Below, one piece after another: positions 16,474-21,807 of a stretch of DNA of 21,807 nt. This DNA is from an uncultured Eubacteriales bacterium (GTDB lineage: Bacteria > Bacillota > Clostridia > Oscillospirales > CAG-382): contig USHI01000005.1 in NCBI GenBank assembly GCA_900554405.1, positions 1 through 21,807 on the forward strand. The letters are read 5' to 3'. A program made the translations under genes and the position numbers. Each line of letters starts with the position of its first letter. Position 1 is the stretch's first letter. The notes beneath the pieces were generated by a model that was not told the origin of the DNA, made no database searches, and saw only the letters and a list, made by a program, of their open reading frames with translations.

Positions 16474-17445
16474 TCAGTTCAGGTATTCACACGGGTCGAC
16501 ATAAACATGGAATATGTCCGAAACGCCCGCGCTGCCGACCTTGATAACGGTGCCGCCGTTGAGCTCGCGGTTCCAGTAGCAGCCCGAACCGGTTTTAAGC
16601 GCATATGTCAGGCGAACTCCGCGGTAGGGTATGGAAAAGTTATTTATATGCTCGTGCCCGGCAATTATGTTTTTGGTATGCCCGAGCTCGCAGACGGTAT
16701 CAAAAACGCCGTCATCCTCCGGGTGGCTGCAAATCTTTTCGTATTTGACCCCGAAGGAATCGGTATATCCTTCGTTCCAGATGCTTTTTCCGTAGCTTTC
16801 GGCAATGTAGGGCTTGTATTCAGGGTCCTTCATCGCGGCGGAATAGGCATCGTTGAACGCATAGATCGGAATATGCAGAAATATCGTGCTTTCCTTGCAG
16901 CCGCGGGCTGTACTTGCGGCAATCTGAGCGCGATACCATTCAAGCTGTTCGGGTATCAGCTTGGCATAGGCTGTTCCGTCGCCGTAGGACACCCTGTCGT
17001 GGCTGTCGATAAATATAAGCGTTTCGACAGGCACGCCGTTTTCGGTTATGTCGATGCAGTAATTGCCGCTTCCGAGCGCTTCATCCCCGCGTTCGAAAAG
17101 GCAAAGCGGGTGGCTTGCAAAAACCGATTCGGCTTTTCTTGTTTCGGCAATACCCGCCTGGTTGTCGTGATTGCCCCAGACAAAAGTCCACTTGATTCCG
17201 AAGGTATCCATGAAATCTGCGTAAAACTCATAGACGGGTACAGAACCGCCGTATGTAAGATCGCCGGTGACGGTTATCAGATCGGGACGGACCTTTTCAA
17301 CAAGCGCGGAGGTCGTTCCGCATACGGTTGTAAGAGCGTTGCTTTTGTTTTGCAGCTCTTCTGCGGTGATCTGCGTGTCCGTAATGTTGAGTATAACAAA
17401 ATCGCGGTTTGTTTCCTTTTGAAGTGAGTTCATGGCGTGCCACAT
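16474..17445 (-). CDS. Calcineurin-like metallophosphoesterase
   Basis: This 323-residue cytosolic protein has the ordered metal-site motifs of the calcineurin-like superfamily: D-x-Q at Asp23-Gln25 (usually D-x-H), GDLTYGG (61-67), GNHDN (91-95), a lone His191 in FLHIPIY, and GHEH (263-266). The DxQ variant of motif I is seen in a branch of uncharacterised phosphoesterases. There is no signal peptide. The substrate is unknown; nucleotides, phospholipid headgroups or phosphoproteins are all possible. ATG 17445 is taken because a promoter lies just upstream; an in-frame ATG at 17433 also exists and neither has a strong ribosome site. It is the first gene of the four-gene minus-strand operon. 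Confidence 0.9.
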   Translation of the reverse strand: MWHAMNSLQKETNRDFVILNITDTQITAEELQNKSNALTTVCGTTSALVEKVRPDLITVTGDLTYGGSVPVYEFYADFMDTFGIKWTFVWGNHDNQAGIAETRKAESVFASHPLCLFERGDEALGSGNYCIDITENGVPVETLIFIDSHDRVSYGDGTAYAKLIPEQLEWYRAQIAASTARGCKESTIFLHIPIYAFNDAYSAAMKDPEYKPYIAESYGKSIWNEGYTDSFGVKYEKICSHPEDDGVFDTVCELGHTKNIIAGHEHINNFSIPYRGVRLTYALKTGSGCYWNRELNGGTVIKVGSAGVSDIFHVYVDPCEYLN

Positions 17446-17473
17446 CCGTTACTCTGTATTATGTATGTGTAGT

Positions 17474-17501
17474 ATTATAGCACAAAAAGCATTATAATCA
17501 A
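17474..17501 (-). promoter_or_regulatory. Promoter of the metallophosphoesterase-MATE operon
   Basis: On the minus strand TTGATT (17501 down to 17496, four of six) is 16 bases from a perfect TATAAT (17479 down to 17474). Transcription should start near 17467, about 20 bases before the ATG. Confidence 0.65.
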
Positions 17502-17572
17502 TAGCAATTTTCCGAAACCGCCGTGCGGGGATATCAGCTTTCACACCAGTTATAATTGCACCCGTGGATAGA

Positions 17573-17614
17573 AAAAGCACGCGATATGCGCCGTTTGCGC
17601 CCACGCGTGCTTTT
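17573..17614. terminator. Terminator-like hairpin in the 17446-17709 intergenic region
   Basis: A perfect 11-base-pair stem (17573-17583 with 17604-17614) has an inner GCGC/GCGC pairing in its loop. Its flanks are A-rich on the left and T-rich on the right, so it could act on either strand. No intact gene reads into it, so it may be left over from a lost gene or insulate the minus-strand operon from the divergent promoter at 17650. Confidence 0.5.
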
Positions 17615-17649
17615 GATATTTGTATATGTTGTTGCCGCCGGCGCACGGG

Positions 17650-17678
17650 TTGAAAACACGCTTGCGTTGTGTTAGAAT
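17650..17678 (+). promoter_or_regulatory. Promoter reading into the cyclophilin-like pseudogene
   Basis: TTGAAA (17650-17655) and TAGAAT (17673-17678) each match five of six consensus bases with an exact 17-base spacer. The only thing downstream is the broken gene at 17710-18134 and then the XRE regulator, so this may now serve the regulator through a long leader. Confidence 0.6.
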
Positions 17679-17709
17679 ATGAATGCAGCCCTCCACGCGA
17701 GAGTCCTAA

Positions 17710-18134
17710 TTGCCGTCTGAAGACGATGGAGCTCAGCAGGAAAGCGCAGACGCTCCATCTGTAAGCGAGGCAGTGTCCCCCGTCAAATCGAAAGCAAGCG
17801 GAGAGACCTCCGTGCAGGATGAAAAGAAACTGAAAATGACCGTAAACGTGCATGATGTCATCATCGTGCTTTTTGATACGCCTTCTATAAGGATTTCGGT
17901 TATTCACGCTCGCTTATAAAGCTCGGTCATGTGGAATCCGGTATGGAAGCAATCGCGGCGGCAAGCGGTGATTTTACCCGCCGTTATCGTGAATACAGCC
18001 GGAAAATGAGTATTCATTGCAACGATGCGCCGCAAATGCGGGCATATACAAGCTCGGTTGATTTTATGTCCAAACGGTTTGAGCGGCTTGCCGGATGCTA
18101 TCTGTACTTTTTTCCGAACATCGCATACAATTAA
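17710..18134 (+). pseudogene. Remnant of a cyclophilin-like lipoprotein
   Basis: Two pieces of one domain survive in different frames. The first (TTG 17710 to 17919) is a Ser/Ala/Glu linker of the kind that follows a lipobox, then KKLKMTVNVHDVIIVLFDTP, resembling the first strands of the bacterial cyclophilin-like fold (PF18050 type). The second, in another frame from 17877, reads FYKDFGYSRSLIKLGHVESG followed by MEAIAAASGDFT, resembling the end of the same domain. The signal peptide and the ~60 central residues are missing, and the tail after GDFT does not match anything. A deletion plus frameshift in a once-secreted protein explains this best. The match is from recognition of family patterns, not a search. 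Confidence 0.5.
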
Positions 18135-18138
18135 ATCA

Positions 18139-18148
18139 CGGTCGACCG
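18139..18148. promoter_or_regulatory. Ten-base palindrome before the XRE regulator, possible operator
   Basis: CGGTCGACCG is a perfect palindrome 27 bases before the regulator ATG. A TACAAT (18126-18131) just upstream could be a -10 element, though no good -35 accompanies it. Autoregulation by the XRE protein is possible; the evidence is only position and symmetry. Confidence 0.25.
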
Positions 18149-18174
18149 AAAACTTAAAACAAGGAGCATAAGGA

Positions 18175-18951
18175 ATGAAAACAGTAGGAGAAAGGATTGC
18201 CGCTCTTCGCAAGGAAAGAGGCATCACCCAGGAAGGTCTTGCGGGTATTATCGGTATTTCCTCACAGGCGATTTCAAAGTGGGAAAATAACGTGACCATG
18301 CCGGATATTATGCTTTTGCCGATTATCGCGGACACGCTCGGCGTGACGATCGATGAGCTTTTCGGGATCAAGCATAAGGTGCAGGAAAAGCCGGTCAATA
18401 TCGAAGAAACACCTATGGCTGTTTATGATGAGATTCTGAAAACCATGTGGAAATCGGAAGAATTCGGTGAGACTGCCGAAAGGGTCAAAGCACAGCTTGT
18501 AAGGGACCCCGGTCAGCACAGCGGGTTTGTTTCTGCCGTTTCCGGCGCGGTATACGCAAATAAGGATATCGCTCTCGCATATCTTCCGGGCGATAAAGAA
18601 TCATTGAAGCTGCTCGAAAGCGAAGGAGCGGCAATGCTTTTACAGATACTTTCCGATAAAAACGTGCGTCTTATGCTTGCATATCAATATGTGAACTCGC
18701 AGAAGGCATTTACAGCCGCATCCTTTGCCGCCAATGCCGGAATATCCGAAGAAGAGGCGAAAGCAGCGATCGAAAAGTCGGTTACCTGCGGTCTGACTAC
18801 GGCGCAGGATGTTGATGCCGGCGCCGAAGAATCGCTGCGCATCTACCAGGCATGGGGCGATTATAAAATGATGCTGCTTGTCTTTCCGCTCCTGTCTTTG
18901 GCGGACCGGCTCGCTCATTACCGGGAACGCTGGGCAGGTTTCAGAACATGA
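18175..18951 (+). CDS. XRE-family transcriptional regulator with a C-terminal winged-helix-like region
   Basis: This 258-residue protein starts with a helix-turn-helix of the Cro/C1 type (about 3-64: IAALRKERGITQEGLAGIIG, then SSQAISKWENNVTMPDI). The rest is helical, without a catalytic motif. Residues 145-215 (LLQILSDKNVRLMLAYQYVN, then AASFAANAGISEEEAKAAIE) read like a second winged-helix-like unit. A strong site, AAGGAG, precedes the ATG. The protein ends WAGFRT right at the boundary with the IS110 remnant, so a few C-terminal residues may have been lost or replaced. Neighbours give no clear target. It probably regulates its own gene or nearby accessory genes. Confidence 0.88.
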   Translation: MKTVGERIAALRKERGITQEGLAGIIGISSQAISKWENNVTMPDIMLLPIIADTLGVTIDELFGIKHKVQEKPVNIEETPMAVYDEILKTMWKSEEFGETAERVKAQLVRDPGQHSGFVSAVSGAVYANKDIALAYLPGDKESLKLLESEGAAMLLQILSDKNVRLMLAYQYVNSQKAFTAASFAANAGISEEEAKAAIEKSVTCGLTTAQDVDAGAEESLRIYQAWGDYKMMLLVFPLLSLADRLAHYRERWAGFRT

Positions 18952-19015
18952 CGATCGGCTTCAAAAAGCACACTGTGCTTTTTCCTTTTGCGATGTCGAT
19001 ACCAACGCAGATCAT
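18941..19015 (-). pseudogene. N-terminal remnant of an IS110-family transposase
   Basis: On the minus strand an excellent ribosome site (AGGAGGA, 19027 down to 19021) precedes an ATG whose first codons read MICVGIDIAKGKSTVCFLKP. This is the characteristic start of IS110-family (DEDD) transposases, with the first catalytic Asp in VGID. After about 20 residues the match ends (IVMF, then stop), and the DNA continues as the 3' end of the XRE gene. Everything after the first ~60 bases of the transposase is therefore deleted. The match is from family knowledge; the break lies near 18955. Confidence 0.7.
18963..18983 (+). terminator. Hairpin after the XRE gene, inside IS110 codons
   Basis: A perfect 9-base-pair stem (18963-18971 with 18975-18983) with a 3-base loop ends in TTTTT, giving terminator geometry 12 bases after the XRE stop. 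The same bases encode KSTVCFLK of the transposase remnant, so it is a fortuitous but probably usable terminator. Confidence 0.45.
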
Positions 19016-19059
19016 AAAAATCCTCCTGTTTGTTGTTTCTGCAATGTAACCGTTTCAGC

Positions 19060-19228
19060 TTATTACGATTCATTTTTGCTCGTGACGCGGACGCGATTTT
19101 GCAGGGGGCTCGCCCCCTGCAAAATCGGAACAACCTGCTTAATCGAATCTTTATAACAAGAGAACGAATGACGCTTTGCTTAACGAACGCGTAGTTCAAA
19201 GAAAAACCTATCAGTCCATTGCTCTCTT
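19060..19228 (-). ncRNA. Candidate IS110 bridge RNA locus
   Basis: IS110 elements encode a bridge RNA in the non-coding end just upstream of the transposase gene. Here, on the minus strand, the ~210 bases before the remnant ATG hold two nested folded units. Unit one is a 12-pair stem with one bulged base (19228-19217 with 19170-19158) enclosing a loop and a smaller CTTTG/CAAAG hairpin (19201-19197 with 19178-19174). Unit two is GATTC/GAATC arms (19148-19144 with 19071-19067) around a perfect 16-pair hairpin (19127-19112 with 19109-19094). A promoter lies directly upstream. The expected start, near 19222, would trim the outer five pairs of the first stem. Position, size and two-loop layout fit; guide sequences are not verified. 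Confidence 0.4.
19094..19127. repeat. Perfect 16-base-pair inverted repeat
   Basis: Arms 19094-19109 and 19112-19127 are exactly complementary with a 2-base centre (core GCAGGGGGC/GCCCCCTGC). Unlike a terminator, the T-run is on the outer left and the A-run on the outer right of each strand, so no U-tract follows the stem in either direction. It is either part of the IS110 non-coding end or a separate palindromic interspersed repeat. Confidence 0.75.
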
Positions 19229-19257
19229 ATTATAACAAAAATAAGCATAGCTGACTA
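19229..19257 (-). promoter_or_regulatory. Promoter for the candidate bridge RNA
   Basis: On the minus strand TAGTCA (19257 down to 19252, four of six) stands 17 bases before a perfect TATAAT (19234 down to 19229). The -35 lies in the 3' arm of the terminator hairpin of the neighbouring gene, so the IS boundary may fall between the two elements. Confidence 0.5.
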
Positions 19258-19289
19258 TACCGTTTTGCTCAGTATAGGGCTACGCTTAT
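19233..19289 (-). terminator. Terminator of the abortive-infection-type gene
   Basis: On the minus strand arms 19289-19272 and 19260-19241 form 11 plus 6 pairs with a small internal loop, followed by TTTTTG. It lies about 40 bases beyond the stop codon of the gene at 19329-20276. Confidence 0.7.
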
Positions 19290-19328
19290 ATTGTACCAAA
19301 GAAAAACAAGAGTACTTTCATTTTTCAC

Positions 19329-20276
19329 TTATTTGGATTGTTGATAATCGAAGCTTTCCAACAAAAATTCAGAAAGAATCATTGCGCTATTAACCACAAT
19401 TTTTGCATGATGTTTTTTAGGGTGTTTTGTGGTCGCATGGCGATCAGCGATACTATTTGATAAACCCGCAAGACCGCCTATTATGGAAATAAAGCCTCTC
19501 AATATTTCATTAAAAGAGTTTCCAGTTTTGCTATCATCTGGATACATATTTATTTGCTTTGAGACCCGTTTGTATAGGCTCAGTAAATTTCCGTCATAGG
19601 ATTGCCTGCTACCTTGTATTTTCTCTTCGATGTAAAGCAATATTTCTTCTACAAGAGTTCTTGCGTTAGTTATTGCTCCATCATAATCTTCTGTGTTCAT
19701 TTTTGCTTTGCATTTGGATATTTGTTGTGAGATAAATTCCGAACCAGATAAGTTTTCTATAACCGTTAAAAGCACATCGGGAGATATCAAATGCAAATCT
19801 TTCGATATGTTCAAAATAGTGATGCCGTCAACATTTTTCAGTGTGTTTTCAACATAGACTCTTTTACTATTAATCGTATAATTTGAGTCCGACAAAGGAA
19901 CCGCGAACCCACCTAAATAAGCATCAATAGAATCTTTAGTCATAGAAGATTGCAACTCGCATGCTATGCTATAAATCATATGTTGTCTCATTTTACCCTG
20001 CAAAACTTCGGAGTGTTCTATAATATCTGCTTTCAGCCCATCCCAGAGACAAAAGAATTCTATTGCGTTTTCTTCAATTGGAAAATAAGAATTTATACTA
20101 TTTGCAAATGTAGTTAGGTTGTTGATTTCACAATATGTATGCACAGCTTTTATGTGTCCGTTTAGCTGTGAGTCTATAATATCGGTATAGTCCGGATCCA
20201 TCATGTAAGAATGAGTATTTGATTGGACTTGTTTCTCTAGCAGGTCTATTTCGTTTGCGATCTTTCGTATATCCAT
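19329..20276 (-). CDS. Abortive-infection-type protein (Abi C-terminal domain)
   Basis: This 315-residue protein is soluble. The C-terminal ~125 residues (DYDGAITNARTLVEEILLYI, then ILRGFISIIGGLAGLSNSIA, DRHATTKHPKKHHAKIVVNS and AMILSEFLLESF) match the Abi_C pattern: an acidic helix with two conserved acidic residues, then GG-LR/SN, a basic/His stretch and a final helix. The N-terminal ~180 residues are helical and not recognised. Abi_C proteins are found in phage-defence settings, usually as the effector or partner part; the activity of this domain is not well defined. The DNA is clearly more AT-rich than the genes to the left, suggesting transfer. AAAGGA is a good ribosome site before the ATG. 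The neighbouring AAA/DUF4143 gene on the same strand is 108 bases upstream. Confidence 0.75.
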   Translation of the reverse strand: MDIRKIANEIDLLEKQVQSNTHSYMMDPDYTDIIDSQLNGHIKAVHTYCEINNLTTFANSINSYFPIEENAIEFFCLWDGLKADIIEHSEVLQGKMRQHMIYSIACELQSSMTKDSIDAYLGGFAVPLSDSNYTINSKRVYVENTLKNVDGITILNISKDLHLISPDVLLTVIENLSGSEFISQQISKCKAKMNTEDYDGAITNARTLVEEILLYIEEKIQGSRQSYDGNLLSLYKRVSKQINMYPDDSKTGNSFNEILRGFISIIGGLAGLSNSIADRHATTKHPKKHHAKIVVNSAMILSEFLLESFDYQQSK

Positions 20277-20384
20277 CGACTAATTCCTTTTCATTACATA
20301 AATTTTATACACCATTTACTGTATTAGCACGTCTTCCAATTTTAATTGTGTTGTACGGTGGGGGAATACCTTTGGCAACCGGCA

Positions 20385-21680
20385 TTATATGTCGATAGCA
20401 AGCTTGTCTAAGAGAAATTTCTCGATACCAACATACAAAATTCCGTTTTCGTCGCGCCACGGGATAATATTATCCTTTACGATCACGACCTTGGTAAATG
20501 AATCGGCAATCCGGCTGTAAGGACGAACCTCCTGCAGCCGTTTTTCTTCTTCGCCAACCGTCAGTGCCGACTGAATGTAGAACTTTTTGTTTCCGTCGCT
20601 TGCAATGAAGTCAACCTCTAAATTGGTCTTTTTGCTCTTGCCATCGGCATCCTTGTAATTGTATTCGACAACGCCGACATCCACAGTGAATCCACGGACA
20701 ATCAGCTCGTTGTAGATAATATTCTCCATGATGTGGTTTTCCTCGGTCTGTCGGAAGTTGAGTCTTGCGTTGCGAAGTCCGATGTCGGAGTAGTAGTATT
20801 TTTGAGGCGAACCGATATATTTACGTCCCTTGATGTCGTAGCGCTTGGCGTGGCTGATCATAAAAGCATCCGCAAAATAATCAAGATAACGGGCAATGGT
20901 TTCGGGGCTGATTTTCACCTGATTGATACTTGCAAAAGTATCGGCGATTCTGCTCGGATTGGTCAGAGAGCCGACAGCGGAAGAAATGACATCAAGAAGA
21001 TCGTCAAGAACATTTTTATCCTGAATATTGTGACGTTCCAAAATATCCTTCAGATAGATGTTTTCAAATAAATCGGTCAGATACTGTGCCTTGCTTCTGT
21101 GATCCTTCAGGCGGCTCACATAAGGCATACCACCGTAGGTGTAATATTCCTGCCAGGCGTCGTGCTTGTCGCCCTCAAACGAAGCGTAAAACTCCGCAAA
21201 AGTCAGCGGGTACACGCGAACCTCGTTACCCCTGCCGCGGAACTCGGTGAGAATATCGGAGGACAGCATTCTTGAATTTGAGCCGGTGACATACACATCG
21301 GCGTTTTTCTTTTTCATGAGTCCGAGCAGCACGTCAACAAATCCGACGGTATCGTCACTGTCGTCAAGATAAGGATTTTTGATGGTTTTGACTTTTTGTA
21401 TCTCGTCAAGAAAAATATAATACATTTTATCCTTATCCACGAGAAGCGAGCGAATGTACTCGCCAAGCTCTATGGGGTTTCTGTATCGGATATTTTCGTC
21501 ATCATCAAGCGCAAGCTCGATGATATGCTCATCGTCAACACCGATAGAATTCAGGTATTGATGATAAATTTCAAACAGCAAATAAGACTTGCCGCATCTC
21601 CTGATGCCGGTGATGACCTTGATCATCCCATTCTCTTTCTTGGATATCAGTTGATCCAAATATTGCTTTCTTTCAATCAT
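20385..21680 (-). CDS. AAA ATPase with DUF4143 domain
   Basis: From ATG 21680 it is 431 residues: an AAA_14-type ATPase (about 18-150) followed by a DUF4143 region (about 195-400). Walker A is GIRRCGKS (25-32), Walker B is YYIFLDEIQ (87-95), and YVTGSNSRML is the sensor segment. Near the end, TNLEVDFIASDGNKKFYIQSA resembles the nuclease-like core of this family, with Gln where a catalytic Lys would stand. These ATPases are very common in gut Clostridia and Bacteroidetes and their job is unknown. An in-frame ATG at 21695 would overlap the ribosome site GAGGAGG (21693-21687), so 21680 is the true start. The promoter is flanked by two copies of a direct repeat. Confidence 0.9.
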   Translation of the reverse strand: MIERKQYLDQLISKKENGMIKVITGIRRCGKSYLLFEIYHQYLNSIGVDDEHIIELALDDDENIRYRNPIELGEYIRSLLVDKDKMYYIFLDEIQKVKTIKNPYLDDSDDTVGFVDVLLGLMKKKNADVYVTGSNSRMLSSDILTEFRGRGNEVRVYPLTFAEFYASFEGDKHDAWQEYYTYGGMPYVSRLKDHRSKAQYLTDLFENIYLKDILERHNIQDKNVLDDLLDVISSAVGSLTNPSRIADTFASINQVKISPETIARYLDYFADAFMISHAKRYDIKGRKYIGSPQKYYYSDIGLRNARLNFRQTEENHIMENIIYNELIVRGFTVDVGVVEYNYKDADGKSKKTNLEVDFIASDGNKKFYIQSALTVGEEEKRLQEVRPYSRIADSFTKVVIVKDNIIPWRDENGILYVGIEKFLLDKLAIDI

Positions 21681-21701
21681 GGTAAGCCTCCTCATACGTC
21701 G

Positions 21702-21723
21702 AAAATTCGTATTTACACCTTTT
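21702..21723 (-). repeat. Direct repeat copy 1, at the ATPase transcription start
   Basis: This 22-base sequence (core ATTCGTATTTACACC on the + strand) is identical to 21775-21796. It lies from about +2 to +23 of the predicted transcript, where a bound protein would block initiation or clearance. Confidence 0.85.
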
Positions 21724-21731
21724 CAACGAAT

Positions 21732-21760
21732 AGTATAGCATTTTTTCGTTCGTTTGTCAA
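21732..21760 (-). promoter_or_regulatory. Promoter of the AAA/DUF4143 gene
   Basis: On the minus strand a perfect TTGACA (21760 down to 21755) is 17 bases from TATACT (21737 down to 21732, five of six). Initiation is expected near 21725, at the edge of repeat copy 1. Confidence 0.85.
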
Positions 21761-21774
21761 TATATTATGCGGCA

Positions 21775-21796
21775 AAAATTCGTATTTACACCTTTT
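21775..21796 (-). repeat. Direct repeat copy 2, upstream of the ATPase promoter
   Basis: This is the same 22 bases as copy 1 and in the same orientation, 73 bases away. It lies 14 bases upstream of the -35 element. The spacing is seven helical turns, so two bound proteins would face the same side of the DNA. Confidence 0.85.
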
Positions 21797-21807
21797 TATC
21801 AGATGTT

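Noticed and set aside
16369..17427. A 352-codon plus-strand open frame opposite the metallophosphoesterase
   Set aside because: The minus-strand gene has all superfamily motifs, so this frame is a shadow.
17449..17907. A 152-codon minus-strand open frame
   Set aside because: It runs opposite the pseudogene and through promoter and hairpin sequences, with no domain pattern.
21702..21796. Two-repeat CRISPR array
   Set aside because: Only two repeats separated by 51 bases that contain a promoter; no cas genes and no further units are visible.

Overview
The window looks like chromosomal DNA of a moderately GC-rich member of the Clostridia (Bacillota), probably an uncultured gut-type lineage. 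This is an inference. It rests on strong AGGAGG-type ribosome sites, TTG starts, sigma-A promoters with exact 17-base spacing, an ANTAR regulator beside glutamine synthetase, a DUF4855 lipoprotein, and an IS110-type fragment. No rRNA, tRNA or CRISPR array was seen.

Left part (1-5980, + strand). The window opens inside an acyl-CoA/acyl-ACP synthetase gene, followed by a small acyl carrier protein. Next come an OmpR-type response regulator and an overlapping sensor kinase with almost no extracytoplasmic domain. A large surface lipoprotein follows from its own promoter, with three discoidin-like domains, DUF4855 and an Ig-like end, closed by a terminator.

Central operon (5996-13914, + strand). 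A consensus TTGACA-N17-TATAAT promoter precedes six tightly packed genes: a short glutamine synthetase, an ANTAR antiterminator with a degenerate receiver, pyrG, purB, purA and guaA. No internal terminator was seen before a bidirectional hairpin after guaA. The first enzyme makes glutamine. PyrG and GuaA consume glutamine as amidotransferases, while PurA and PurB take IMP to AMP. The cluster therefore reads as a glutamine-to-CTP/AMP/GMP module.

Minus-strand operon (17445 down to 13913). It holds a metallophosphoesterase, a very short inorganic-pyrophosphatase-like protein, a membrane protein of unknown function and a MATE exporter, with 4-base overlap or gaps of about 15 bases.

Right part (17650-21807) is accessory DNA. 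It contains a decayed cyclophilin-like gene behind an intact-looking promoter and an XRE regulator. A 5' remnant of an IS110-family element follows: 24 transposase codons plus about 210 bases of non-coding end that may still encode a bridge RNA. Next come an AT-rich abortive-infection-type gene and an AAA/DUF4143 ATPase whose promoter is bracketed by two identical 22-base direct repeats. The base composition change near 19330 and the IS remnant suggest transferred DNA.
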